Positions 32,914-45,086 of a stretch of 64,000 nt of DNA are shown here, piece after piece. Each line of letters starts with the position of its first letter. The stretch's first letter is position 1. The notes under the pieces are model-generated. The model was not told the origin of the DNA and ran no database searches. It saw nothing but the letters and a program-made list of their open reading frames with translations. Origin of the DNA: Solicoccozyma terricola (lineage: Eukaryota > Basidiomycota > Tremellomycetes > Filobasidiales > Piskurozymaceae). Where the stretch lies: the NCBI GenBank assembly GCA_001600875.1, contig BCLD01000009.1:580127-644126 (forward strand). Direction: 5' to 3'. The position numbers and the translations under genes are program-made.

Positions 32914-35900
32914 TCAGACGTACGCCCCAACGAAAGCGAATCCCACACACATCGCAGGAATGAACACCGCCGAAGATACCACAGCCGCCCAACGGTTCCT
33001 TGTAACCCATTTGTCAGGATGATCGCGGTGCATAGGAGGGACGAGCTCGAGACCGTGCTTGGCAGGGAATGGGGGCATCGCCGTCGGGTCCAGGAGAGGT
33101 CTGGGGACTGCCTTCTGGGAAAGTAGACGATGACATGGGAAGCGAGAAGATGAGAAGAAATATCCAGCCGGCGAGAGACCCCAGCCGCCGATGAGCCAAA
33201 CCCCTGTGACATACAACAATCCGGTTCAGTAATTGAGCAAGCAACTGAAGCGCTTCTCCGTCCAACTCACAAGGACCAAGGAGGAAGCCAAGCATGAAGA
33301 AGAGCTTGGCCGGTAAGACTTCGCCCTGCACGGCGTACGACATATCGTTGCACATGCTGTCAGTGTCCGACATAGCGGCACGGTAATCGCCCAGCGACGC
33401 CCTTGACTTGTTGGCGTTCTTGCTGAGACCGCGGCGAAGGCGCGGGTCGCGATCGACGAGCGTGTCCCCTTGCATGAGACTGCTTACCGGCTCACTTGGT
33501 ATCCGCGTGAGGCCGCTATAAATGGATGGGCTGAGGAGACCAGCTGACAAAGGGGCTTCTCGTAGCTCCGGCGGTGTGTCGTATGCGGTAGGAGGTCTGA
33601 TCTCAAAGGTGAAAGGAGCCGCTCGGCGCTGATTGCGTGCAATTTCCGGGACTGTGATATCCGGATGCGGCACATCGTCCGTCGAACCCAGCGGCATCCT
33701 GCCTTTGCCCTTTCGATCTTCTTTTACCTTTTCCCACGGCATATGGAAGCCGAGACCGTGCAGGATATGTGGTTTGCGACCATCTCCATGCTCAGAATGA
33801 TGCACGTCGGACGATGGACTGGTGAGGGAAGGAAGAATAGATTGCCCCAACTTGCGGCGGGCCATAGACCCACCCGTAGCCAGCGCAAGTCCCGCCGTAC
33901 TGATATACGGCCTCGATGCAGCCTTGGCAGGAACAGTAGGGAATTGTTGATAATTGAGGATCGGCGAGTAACTGGGCGTGGGCGAGAGGACTTGTGGGGA
34001 ACTCATCATCATCCCCGCCTGTAGAAGCGGAGACGGCGTTTCCTCGACTCGCAATCCTGGGGACGTCATCGTCGAAAGCAACTCCGGTGTCGCTGGGGAG
34101 AAGGAACCCGCTGAGGAGGGAGAGTACAGTTCGTTCGGCCTTGAGAACGAAGGGTGCGGGAAGAGTGGTGGGGACAGCAGGGTCGGGGGGGCCTGCTGCT
34201 GCATGTGCTCCCAGATATCGGTTTGGATGGGTGGTCGCACGCCCTGAGCGGTGGAGCAGCGGATGGGTGCTGTTTGGGAGTATCCCATCTGGGAGATCTC
34301 CCAGCCCTGAGCCGATGGTGCCATCGAATTGATTTGGCCCATAGAGAACGCTTCCGGGAGACTTTCTCTGCGTCTTCTTCGTCCGACCGAGAATGGCCCC
34401 CAACTCTTCTTCTCCTTCTGAATCTGATCTGCTGATGTTGCTACCGCCTGCAGTAGTACCGGAGTCTTTCGGACGTCCCCCCCACGCCCATCGCTAAAAA
34501 AGGGGCGCAAATGTCAGCTGCCATGTCGAGTATTGGAATCATAGCCACTCACCCAAAACCCTTCTCCATCTCTCCTTCTGTTGTGACCTTTACGCCACCC
34601 GTCAGCCATGTCCGTACGCCCTTGCTCCAACCTTCCTTCTGCACGCGACCAGGAGAAGCACCGGCAGAGTCGGTAGGAATGAAGGATGGCGAGATGGGTG
34701 TGTGAGGAGCAGCGCCTTGAATGAAGGCCGCGACGAGACCAGCATCGCTTCTAACCTTGCGCAAATTGGTCACGTCTGTGACGGGGTCACCGACAGATGC
34801 CTGAACTATGTCGCTTTCCTCCTCTCCCCGCCAGAACAGCTCTCGAGCCAATTCTTCACTGTTGATTCCACGTCCCCAGCCTTGTGTAGAATCTTCCGCC
34901 GTGGTGAGAGCAGGCGATTCGTCGGGAGCGAGAAGTCCACTATCGCGATTGAAGGACTCGGAGGAGTCGGTATCGAGTGTGTGATCGTCAGAGCTGCGGG
35001 ACTCGAAGGTCGCGGACCCTTGGTCACTGTTACTGTCGAACATCGAGATGGTGATGCCAGGGCCGCTGAGAGCATTCCCCGAGGCAATGAGCACACTTGT
35101 GCGACCTGGTCGGGATGGCCCATCAACCTCGTCGAATCGTTTCACGCGACGAAGAGTGTGCTTCATGGGGGCCACATCCGTGCCCGACGTTGGCATGCTC
35201 ATCTCAGATACGCCTGATACGTTCGAAGAAAACGGTTTGCGAGAAGTATCTGCTTGCGCTTCGGCCAGCGATGGCAGACCGGATTGCGACATGCGGGACG
35301 AGCGGCGTGAAGCTATGGACATGCTCTGTCGCGCTGTGTGATATGATGCCGCCGCCGAGGAGATTTCGCCGTCTGTCTCAACAGCAGAGACGACAGAGCG
35401 TCCGGGATGCAGAAATAGCGGTAATAGCGGTGTCTGAGCTCGTGGCGGATAGTCTCGCAGTCCTTCAGTTGCGGTAGGCTGTACATGCGCCGCCATCTTC
35501 TCCCGGCGGACCATAGAGTAGCGCTTGCGGCTAGAAGTGGTGGATGAACGTGATGGTGGTGAGGACAATAGTTCTCGCCGTGTGATTGAGTCCTTAACGT
35601 TCGCCAAAGCGATCAAGTCCTCGTTTTGTTCCATCACCAGACCATTTCGTCGGTCATGCTTCTCCTCGGCATCTTGGTCATCGCTGACTACCTCACCCTC
35701 GTTCTCGTCTTGCTCTACGGTGACGGCGGATAAATGAGCGAGACTTCCCTTCTCGAGTTTCAGACCAGCGACCAAGAAAGCCCTTGCTCGTCGCCGTTTA
35801 GTACGCTCGTGCTTGTCTTCAATGAGGGACTCCCTGTTACTGTCTGTTCCGAAAGCGGATCCTCTCAGAGTCAGTCTGCTGTCAGTGCGAAGGGACCCAG

Positions 35901-37947
35901 GTGCGATGAGACCACCAACGCTGGACATTGTCAGCCGAGATTCTGGACGACCGTCGATGCTGTTGCGGAGCGAAGACGAGCGCTCGACGACGCTCATGCG
36001 GAAGTTGAAAGCTTCTGGAGCTAGATCCCGTGGACCACCGAGATGATCAGCACCACTTGAACAGCTCGAGCTGCTTGCGGCAGGTGATCCTCCGATAATC
36101 GCACCGAGACTCGAGAGACTTGAGCCTGTTGAAGACGTGGAGAAATTCCGCAGATGTGGTGGAATTTGCGAGCGTGGTGGTGTCGAGTGCATACTCCCTG
36201 CCGGGGATGTAACCAAACGTTGAGATGTGAAGTTTTGATCCATACCGCGCACGTATGCTGACGGCGGCGGCGGCGGCGCAACCGATGTCGTCGGACTGGA
36301 CCTGCGCGACACTGCGCCTGCATACGGAATGGATAAGCTAGATGGGTTCCTAGCGTGACCAGGTCTACCAAATTCCAAACGAGGACGACGTTCAACAACC
36401 TCTAGCGAAGGTCGTGGGGTCGTAATCGGTTCCTCCATCACGACCGACATTTCCTCCAGTTCTTCAGTATCGATGACTGGGATTGACGCTTGAATTGTCT
36501 CGTTGGCAGGAGGAGTTTGTACAACAACACCCATGATACTTAATCTCTTTTTGAGGTCCTGGCTAGCGACCAAACTGAGAGGTCGGGGGCCACCTGCTAA
36601 CACAGCGTGTGATTTAAGATCCACCGACTGCCTCAACATCCGTTTCCGAGTAGAACTGTCATCCATAGTGTGCGCTATTTCCACTCGAGGAGATGCATAC
36701 CCACCAAGCACGCTCGATCGTCTTCGATGATTAGTTGCCGAGTTGGAAGACGACTCATCGATTGATGACCACCCGGCCTTTGCCAACATCCAAGATCTCC
36801 TCCTTTCTCTTCCTTCCATCCTCGATTCTTGTAAGAATCGCGCTTGACGTTCTTCCTCGGTCTCCATCGTAGAAACACCACTATCCCTAGTATTCCCAGT
36901 ATTTCCATTACTTTCACCTTGATTTAACCCTATTCCGCTTGTATTCGATGCACCGTACAAATGACCGAAATCCCTCGAATGTCGTTTCAAGAACCGCTCT
37001 TTGGAGAAAACAATTTTTGGATCGAGTGGAGCTGGTTCGTCATCCCTCTCAGAGGTAGGTGCACTATCGTCCTCGTTAAGATCCACTTGAGACGACGTCG
37101 TGGATCTAGGAACGAACGATGACGATGGTTGTCCCACCGATTTAACATGTCCATTCGATGATGTCGTAGATGTGAATACGTCTGTTTGTAGTTGCGCTTG
37201 TGCTTGGTGAGAGGGTAAAGCAGGACCAAGAGTAATAGGAGCAACAGTTTCGGTGTACCTCCGTGGTAATCGTCTTCTCTTCCTCCCAGCGACACTCGAC
37301 GGTTCAACGACTGCATTCACTCCGTCCGACGTAGAGTTGGAAGAGACATTTCGATTTGTTATTGTTATTAACCCTGATGGTTTTCGACGAAGTCCTTCAA
37401 TACTTGGAATAGATCGAATGTTTAGGGGTTTAACATTTGTTAAGGAGGAGGAGGAGGTTGATGAACGATTAAGGAGAGGTTGGGATTTAACGTTTCTTAA
37501 TCGGCGAACTCGAGATTGAGAACCAGCAGCAGCAGCAGTACCACCACCGCCGCCGCCACGAGGAGGAGGTGGAGAATCTCCTACGTTATGAGATCCATCT
37601 TTCCTCGCCGAACCACCTCTTATCGACCCTCCTACAGCAGGCAATGTAAACGAAGCATATCCCCCAGATGAATACTGAGCAGAGGAAGGAAGATCAGGTG
37701 ATGTAGGTGGAGTGTTCAAATTGGTTGGAATAAGAGGTGGTCTTGAGTACGTGTGACGATTTGAAGAGGTGTTTTCGTATTCGGAGGATGTGCGATGGAT
37801 GGTGAACATCTCGCTGGGAGAAAAGGAGTAGTGGTGGTGCAGCTTCTTTATCTTTCTTTTCCTTTTCCTTTTCTTTGGTTGATTTTTTATGGGTTTCGAG
37901 GAGAGGTGCTGGGGGATGGGAGGGGGGTGGGGGGTTTTAGAGTCCAA
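32914..37947 (-). CDS. Large serine-rich protein with two C-terminal membrane segments
   Basis: About 1,600 residues, mostly disordered, with Ser/Thr/Arg-rich segments and many R-R-x-S and S-P sites. The first exon is very long (ends 34549). The C-terminal part is ordered: LPAKLFFMLGFLLGPW joined over an intron (about 33270-33210) to VWLIGGWGLSPAGYFF, then KWVTRNRWAAVVSSAVFIPA followed by MCVGFAFVGAYV at the end. Two membrane helices at the C-terminus suggest a tail-anchored or hairpin protein of the endomembrane or plasma membrane with a long cytosolic arm. I do not recognise a named family. The intron at about 34498-34548 joins EKGFG to DGRGGD. The start could be 37947 or the later ATG at 37811 (MFTIHRTSSEYENTSS), because the first 45 residues are Lys/Arg/Pro-rich and unconvincing. 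Confidence 0.7.
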
Positions 37948-38350
37948 GGACGAGTTTGGTTTCGATTAGAGGGTGGACTCACGTTCAAACCAATTCAGGA
38001 GGCGGGGATTGACTCCCACTGTTGGGGGGGGTTGGCACACCTTGTTGTTGTTGGCAAGCAAGCGAGGCAATCCCTCGATCGTTGACAGTAGGTCTCAACG
38101 ACCCTCGCAATTAATTTCTTCACACTTGCGATGAAATTCGTCGTATGAGCCCACCGTGAGGCACAGAGAGGATGAGAGAGGAGAAGAGAGGGAGAGAGAT
38201 GGAGATGGAGAGGGAGAGGGAGAGGACTCAGATGCAAGATAGGAGAGATGCTGAAAAAAGACGGGAGAAATGTCTTTTGTTCTGATGGATATTATAGTCG
38301 TAAGAAAGCCGTAGAGAGCGTCGGGGGTTGGGTAATGAGCGTGGATGATC

Positions 38351-38392
38351 GTTCGTCGTTCGTCGTTCGTCGTTCGTCGTTCGTCGTTCGTC
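38351..38392 (+). repeat. Heptamer tandem repeat (GTTCGTC)x6
   Basis: Six perfect copies of GTTCGTC, followed by degenerate GTC repeats to about 38408. The repeat is intergenic. Confidence 0.95.
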
Positions 38393-38974
38393 GTCGTCGC
38401 CGTCGTCTGGTTAGTTCCTCAGTTGCAAGGTTGTGGAATGAATATTTGTGAAGTCGATTGGAGGAAATGGAATGGTCGGTTTTCCGCCTCCTATACGTCT
38501 CAGCGTGCCTCGTGTCCCGTGTTCCTTGACGGTGTTGTTGACGCGATTTTGCACCGTCGATCGCAGTGGTCCAAGCGACGATATGAATGGACAGGGAGGG
38601 AGAGAGCGGAGGGAGAGAGCGGAGGGAGAGACGGGGAAATAGCGAATAATGGGAAGAGGAGGAAGGGATGAAGGGATGAAGGGTTGAGGAGGGCGATGAG
38701 CGGGGAGTCGCGAGCCTTGCTCAGGTGATGAGCATCGTTGTTTGATATTCGTTGTCCAGGGAGGGTTATCACCTCGTGTGGTGTCTTTCCCGTGGTCAAA
38801 CTTGTCAGTTCGTGGATGTGGTGGATGTTGTGCACAGGTTTTTATCCCATTCTTTGCTTTGCTTTGGAACGTCTTCGCTAGCACGTTACCGTCCCGGCTA
38901 TGTTCGTTGACATTTCGCACAGGACATGATGTAAACAAACGCGCCCGGGGGGGAGAAGGGGAGGGGAGGGGAAA

Positions 38975-39083
38975 TTACACGTCATATGGGGAATTTACAG
39001 GGAATGGGGGAAGGGGATTACACGTCATAGCCCCGGGGAGGAGAGGGATTACACGTCAACACAGGGAGAGCATACACGTCATA
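38975..39083. promoter_or_regulatory. Cluster of four TACACGTCA sites
   Basis: TTACACGTCATA (38975-38986), TTACACGTCATA (39018-39029), TTACACGTCAAC (39049-39060) and ATACACGTCATA (39072-39083) are all in the same orientation, with a degenerate fifth copy (ATACACGCTCAAC) near 39107. On the other strand each reads TGACGTGTA, a CRE/ATF-like bZIP half site. They lie about 1.0-1.15 kb upstream of the serine-rich gene and just beyond the EMC4 stop. Confidence 0.6.
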
Positions 39084-39127
39084 CGGCAATTGGGGAGATG
39101 GGGCTTATACACGCTCAACAATACAAA

Positions 39128-40315
39128 TCACCCAAGCATCGACTCCAGTCTCACAGCTGACCATTCAGGTGGCTGTCAGTGAGAGTAGAATGAAAAATCA
39201 AAAGTCAAATTCACACCACACCACACCCCCGAAATATGTTCAGCGCATGTTTTTTCCCTCCAGCAGCGAGGGTGAATTGAAAAAAACAGGAACAAAAAGG
39301 AGAAGGAGGCAAAAACTCACACTTCCTCTCGTCTCGAACGCTAACCAATCTCCAGTTCCAAGCGGTAATAGACCCATCGTTGAGCATTTATAAATACCCA
39401 AAGCGAGACTGATTTCCAAGTTTTCATGTTGATTATCCATGGACATTGAGGGGGCCGGGGAAGGGAGGGGGGGGGGGGGGGGAAGATAATGATGAGTGAG
39501 ACTGTGCGTACGACGATGACCCCGCCGCCGGCGCCCCCCCCCCGGGGGGGAGACCCGACTCACACAGCAGTTTGACAAAGAACGAAGAGTAACATCGGTA
39601 ATACCAATTCGGTAGTGATTACTTGTTTAGTGAGAATACCATCTTGAGGTTCCGAATTGGAGTCGGTAGAGGAAGGTGAAATGATGACTGTTTGTTTATA
39701 AGGTTCAAATACTGTATACCCGGGGCCGCGCGGATCATTACATCAGTTCAGAGGGTTTTCTCTTAATGTTACGGACGATGGCATTTTCGAAACACTCACC
39801 CTTCAAGATACCAGCAACTGCTGACCATGGACTCGTCAATAACATCCAAACAATACCCATTGAAAATATTTGAATCCCAGATCCGGACATGTATAACATG
39901 AATGCTTGCATTGGTAATGATTTAGCGGGTCTGAAGCAGAAAAAATAAAAGTCATTAGGCCGTGGAGGGGGGGGGGGGCGGAAGAATAAGCCGGTTGTTA
40001 CGAATTTCGCATTTTTAGCCATTCCAAAGCTGAATTCTTCGAAGGGGTCCAAATCGCTAGAACACTCACGCTAAGGCCATTTCCCAAGCTTTCTTCAACT
40101 TCAATTCATTCGCTCTATCTATTCGAACGGTCTCCATCGTCCCGGTGTTCTCAGACGTGATGACGCCAGCAGACCGCTTGCCTTTCTACATATCATGAGA
40201 ACCAAGAAAGGGTCAATAAAGAGGGGGGATGACACGATTGACCTTCGCCATGGCTCACCTTGCTTGATGCATCCCTGATAGAGAGTGTCAGAGGAGCGTA
40301 TCCTGGGGGGTCCAT
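39128..40315 (-). CDS. EMC4: ER membrane protein complex subunit 4
   Basis: EMC4 is part of the ER insertase for membrane proteins. It begins MDPPGYAPLTLSIRDASSK. Core blocks are PAKSLPMQAFMLYMSGSGIQ then IFSMGIVWMLLTSPW, TTELVLPMLLFVLCQTAV, and LALGIYKCSTMGLLPLGTGD then WLAFETR, which is the diagnostic EMC4 end segment. Introns join SLPMQ to the N-terminus, ILK-GYTVFEPYK, and QTAV-LALGIY. Two of them contain C runs in the sense strand (12 and 16 bases). The C-terminal exon is uncertain: skipping an intron at about 39177-39328 gives GSPPEWSAVRLESMLG with stop at 39128. If the last exon is read through instead, the protein ends earlier. Confidence 0.85.
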
Positions 40316-40635
40316 GGTGTAGATGCGATGTAGTAGGGTGCGGTGTCCCAATATACCTCATTCCAACCTCTTCCCCCCTTGAAGCGCGTTCTCCAACGAA
40401 TGCACGTGACTTTACCAATGCTGGTCCATAGTCCCCCCTCTCATCCCATCTCCATTCCTCTCACCGGACGGAGCAGCGAGTTCAGCTTCCCACATCATAA
40501 CAGACCGGGCACCACCTGCGTAGTCGGAGACCCAGCGTTGATATCAATTCACTTCACCGCAATCCAGGGCGGAAGCCGAAGTTTCGCGGGAACTTTCCTC
40601 TTGACCCCCGTTGTTTTCAAGTTATCCTGCAAATC
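40316..40635. promoter_or_regulatory. Divergent promoter EMC4 / GT61
   Basis: A 320-base divergent region. It contains gcacgtgact at about 40400, the same ten bases as in the GT8/hexokinase divergent promoter, holding a CACGTG core. Confidence 0.4.
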
Positions 40636-42920
40636 ATGGGACTCCAGCCGTCTTTGGACCAACATGGGTTTATATCTGCGCTACGACACCGCAGACGACT
40701 TCTACTACTCGGATTCATTCTATCGATCCTTGTTCTATTCAGTCTTAGTCATCCGCGAGCTAGGAAGACTTATTCTGGTCTCCTGTCTGATGGTTGGACT
40801 TCATCGCATCTTCATGATGCCGAGGAACGCCCGGCAGAGATTGAAGTTCAAGCAGGTGGTTTTTCAAGGATTGTAGCTGGTTCAGATGGATTCTACGTAT
40901 TTGAGAATGTCTATGTTAGAGATCGAAAGCTATGTGAGTCGTAGAACAGGGGACTTTGGCTGGAATACATTGCGACCTGACAGTACCAAAATCCCCCTCG
41001 TATAGACTTGGTTCAAGACCCATCACCTTCTGCGGTCGCGCTTCCGGAGCTTCGCAAAATCATTACATCCACCATCCCACAAACATACGATAATTCCACC
41101 TTCATCGAACGACTCATCTCAGCCAATTCGGAGACATACGACTTGTCCAGCTCACAATTCGATCCCGAGATCGCAGGTCGCAATCAACAAAATACGGATT
41201 ACCCGTCTGTACCAAGGATGGTAATCTTATCGGTGACTGAAGCTGAATGGGTTATTCCTGGGTTCAAGGCTTCGAGGCTGACGGATGATCCTGCCGAGGA
41301 AATGGGGAGATATGTCATGCCTTCGAAGGATTGGCCTGCTTTCCATTCAGAGGATGGGAAGCATGAACATGCGCATAGACAGTTGCAGGAGATGGATATG
41401 GAGTTCCCATCAGTGGAGGTGTTCCAAGGGGTGACGGTAAGGATTTTGAGAGCCTTTATCGAGGCGTATATTTCGGTAAACTCATCATGCACACGGATGT
41501 ACGTACAGTTCTACCTAGCGGACGATGCTGGCCAAATCGGATGGGGAGCTCTGATGCATCATTATTTGTGAGTGACTCTCTATCAGTTTATCTGTTCGTC
41601 CTCTAACCGCCGCCCACCTCACATGATCATTTTCAATCCAGCCATTTCGTTGGTGAAGTTCTCCTCGGCACATATCGCGCGTTCATGACGAGCGTCCTTG
41701 ATCCTATTCCACATCCCTCGACGGTGCATGGTGACTGGAAGGACATTCTTCCTCCCTTTGAAGAGCTTGGAGCGAGAGCTTGGTTGTCTACCAGCAGCAA
41801 AGACAAGATTGGAGAAACAGCAGGGCCCGAGAGGATTATCATCCCATGGACGACAACCTGGATGAATCACGACTTCAACGAGGTTGTGTTGACCAATGCA
41901 TTCGAAGGTGCCCGTGAGTTTCCCGGTTTCAGAATCCCCATGGACGCGATGCTCGAGACGAGCTTATTCGATTTTGACCACATCTTTAGAGATTTACGAC
42001 CGACAACGTTGGAATGATATCAATGATGATCACCAGTGGCGGATGTTTGCCAAAGGTGAGAATCAGACTCGGCCAGGGATTCATGTGCTAGCCTGACCAC
42101 CACGATTTCACCGATAATTCTTGCTCAGTCGTTATCACGGACCGCAATGCTGCACATAATAATTACTGGTCACAGACCTCGCAATGGAACAAGATGGCAA
42201 TGGACGTCCTGCATCTCCCTTTACCCGCAAGTGAACCACCTCAAAACTTTTTCGCGCGCCCTCAACAAAGTCTGGCTGAAGAGCTTGGAGTATCTGGATA
42301 CCCGGCCCGCCGACCAGGAACCGCCAAGTCCTTCACCGAGGGTAAATCTTTGAAACAAGGAGAGGTTCGAATCATATACGTCGATCGCCAGGGGTCAGAT
42401 CGCAAGCTGGATGCCGCTAGTGAGGCCGGCCTTCTGCAAGTACTGGATGACCTCGAGCGGAGTAGTGGCATCGACGGTACCAAGGTCGTCGTGGAGCGGG
42501 TTAAATTCGAGAAGATGGACGCCAAGTCGCAGATCGAAACTGCTATGCGAGCCGATATATGGCTAGGAATTCATGGTAACGGCCTGACACATCTTGTCTG
42601 GACTTTGTCCGGTGCAACCGTGGTCGAACTGTTCCCGATAACTTGTTTCATTCGCGATTACGAGCTGCTGTCATACGCGTTGCAACACAACTACTACACC
42701 GTCTGGAATGATCGATTGTTCACCGAGGATCAATGGGGAGAGGAGCGAGGAGGACCCGAAGCCGTGAAATTACACGACGGAACGCGGATAGAGGTGCGTT
42801 TGGCGGACGACCTGTCCAGGGACGTGGGGCCGACGTGCTAATTTCGTGTCCTTCCCCTCACAGGTTGATCCTGAATTCATTCGGCAACTGCTGACGGACG
42901 TCGTCGGCAAGATGTCCTAG
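40636..42920 (+). CDS. GT61 glycosyltransferase (DUF563 type)
   Basis: A Golgi type II membrane protein, anchor LLLLGFILSILVLFSL. After a stem it has VFENVYVRDRKLYLVQDPSP, FYLADDAGQIGWGALMHHYF then HFVGEVLLGTYRAF, and the family-defining catalytic C-terminal block ADIWLGIHGNGLTHLVWTLS followed by GATVVELFP. GT61 members transfer xylose, arabinose or O-GlcNAc; the donor here is unknown. Exon joins that keep frame: 40933/41006, 41437/41510, 41568/41642, 41919/41992, 42054/42127 and 42791/42864, ending VVGKMS with stop TAG 42918-42920. It is a candidate partner of the glycan genes at 1-26 kb although separated by 15 kb. Confidence 0.85.
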
Positions 42921-42930
42921 GGAAGGAAAA

Positions 42931-45086
42931 TTAAGAATCGAGTCCGACACTCCCAAAATCGAGGAATCCGAAAGGCTCGTCGGCATCCATCTTCTTGATG
43001 ACAAGGGCCTCGACGCAGATGTGATGGAAATCTGGCTCTCCGTTGCTGACCAACAAAGTTGGATTTTGAGGGCCCGGCCCATCCTCGGGCGTCGCACCAT
43101 TCTGCGGCACGACCTCGCTATGAGCGAATGACAGCGATAATGAATCGAGAGGCTGTGTGATGGTGTCTGTAGGAGAAGGTGAAGGCTGCATCGCAGGATC
43201 CAGTCTAGGTCCCGTTAGCGAGAACAGCGTTCCCAATCGAGGCGACGGAGCCCGTAGGGTTTTGCCACTGGGAGAGGTAGCAGGTTGAGTGAATACCTCG
43301 TCCACGTTCGTCCGCTGCGGCGACATGTCTGTAGATAAAGCACGTGGTGACAATATCATCCGATGTAGCAAGTTCTTGACGGCGAGATCCGACTCCGAGT
43401 CACTAGAATCGTTGTTAAAGACCACAGCCCCTTCAGCAACTCCATCTCCACGAAGCAATTCCAAGCGACGTTCCTCCTTTCTCGATGATTTCTTCTGGCG
43501 ATTGTGCTGTAGCGAGTTGAATGGTTTCGTCGGCGGTGGGGAGCCAAGGAAAGAACTTTCTTGCAACGCCCGGAGTGCAGCATGCGTCAAGGGCTGGCCG
43601 GTTGGTTCAGGTTCGGCGTCCAAGACTTCCAGGTTGAACAGAAAGTCATCATCGGCTGCGTCACCGAAAGCAATTGATGATTCATTTTCGGAACCATGTT
43701 TCCGTCTCCATGGTCGTTTCCCTTTCCATTTGCGCTCGGGTCTAGGTTCAAAGTCCATTTCCACCAGGTCATTAATCGATGGATGATTTTCTCGAGTATG
43801 ACCATTCGATCTCCATTCTAGCTCATGTCGAGCTCGTTCGATATTTCGAGCTCGCCATGACTCTGCTATCGAGGCTCCGCTGTCCGTCGCTTCCTCCTCT
43901 GGCGCTACATCGGCCTGTTTTCCAAGCTTGACGTCGGACGGTACGAATGTGGGTTCGGTGCATGCCTCGTCGGAATCATCAACATCGTCATACAGCGGCC
44001 GTCCATTCTTGATTCCAAACTTTTTCCTCTCATGAGCCGACATGACATGAGAATCGTGCTCTGTCTTTGTTGATTGATCCTTTCTCTCGGCCAATCTCAT
44101 CCTCTTCTGTTGTTTCTTATGCTGCTTGGTCTGACTAGGTCCGTAAGTGCCAGTAGCGAGAACGTCCCCTTGATCCAAGACACCAGACACTTCGCGAGGG
44201 AATAAGGTGTTCGACTGAACGACGCCAGTACCAAATCGAGGATGTAAACCTGGACTAGCGACAGGTGTTAAAATCGTGATGGTGCGTAACACCATCACTG
44301 TAGCTCCCAATTCAGCAGCCATCGATTCAAGCGTCTTGAGTGATGCTTCCATTTCTGCTTTTGAAATACCCACGAGGGTTCCATCGTCTATGGGGTGTGG
44401 GAGATTGTGTGAGGAAAAAACCCGCGGCGTCCAAGGTTTCTCTCGAGTATGGGGAGTTGATTTCGATGTGAGCTTACCTAGCACACCGATCTCGTACATT
44501 GCCTCACCACCTCCTTCCGTCAATCTCCATTTCAACTGGGTTGTTAAGCGATCGAAACGATCAGGTGCCGGTGCAATGAGTTTGAGCTATTGAACAAGGA
44601 GAAAAACGGGTTGAAGCGACTTGAATGATTAGTGCGGGATCGTAGTGTTCACTTTCCATCCCCTTTCAAACTCACTTTGTACTCGATATGACCCACTGCA
44701 TCTCTCTCAGCTGTTAATTTCGTCATACCGTGTTCATCTGGACTAATGATAAGATTCTGACTCGAATGTCTCCATGATTCAAGTTCTCCACTATCATTAT
44801 CTCCACTCTCCTCCATACGAGAGGAGATGGAACCTGCTGAATCCGAGCGCGAACGGACGGGACTACTAACACCCGGATCCTGATCTACTGCTCTAACGGC
44901 TCTTAAACTGAGACATGATGGAGCTCTTGAGGAATACGACGAGGCGATGGTAGTTGTTGGATCCAACTGTGGTGATTCTCGCTGTAGTGGCGATTCACTA
45001 GCGATTGAGATATTCCTCGTGGTCGCTAGAGCTTGTCGCCACGGCGATGGTAAGCGTGGTGATTCAGATCTCGACTCGCCGAACAT
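42931..45086 (-). CDS. GTPBP1/2-like N-terminal module protein without GTPase domain
   Basis: About 670 residues. After a Ser-rich leader the blocks IEYKLKLIAPAPDRFDRLTT, QLKWRLTEGGGEAMYEIGVL and DDGTLVGISKAEMEASLKTL then ESMAAELGATVMVLR are clearly those that precede the GTPase domain in the GTPBP1/GTPBP2 family. No P-loop GxxxxGKS or NKxD motif follows. Instead there is a basic stretch (KKQQKRMRLAERKDQ), then an acidic disordered tail with RERRKKFGIKNG-like, ERKWKGKRPWRRKHG and a final FGFLDFGSVGLDS. Introns at about 44590-44690 and 44395-44480 were removed to join these blocks. The stop lies ten bases from the GT61 stop on the other strand. Start at 45086; an upstream in-frame ATG at 45260 exists. 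Confidence 0.75.

Larger units (their letters stand above)
37948..39127. other. Intergenic, 1.2 kb, repeat-rich
   Basis: This lies between the start of the serine-rich gene and the stop of EMC4, both minus strand. It holds GA-rich tracts (38160-38235), a heptamer repeat, GGGAGAGAGCGGA direct repeats near 38598-38632, and a cluster of ACGTCA sites. Open frames here are low in complexity and are not called. Confidence 0.6.

Noticed and set aside
38411..38938. Minus-strand frame of 175 residues in the repeat-rich intergenic region
   Set aside because: Composition is low in complexity (Ser/Pro/Leu from GA-rich repeats), with no domain and no partner exon.
41919..41936. A 19-base candidate intron (GTGAGT...TTCAG) in GT61
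   Set aside because: Too short to splice. The longer intron ending at about 41991 restores the family sequence and frame.
42362..42375. GGTTCGAATCA, resembling a tRNA B-box
   Set aside because: It lies inside the GT61 coding exon, and no acceptor stem or A-box fits around it.
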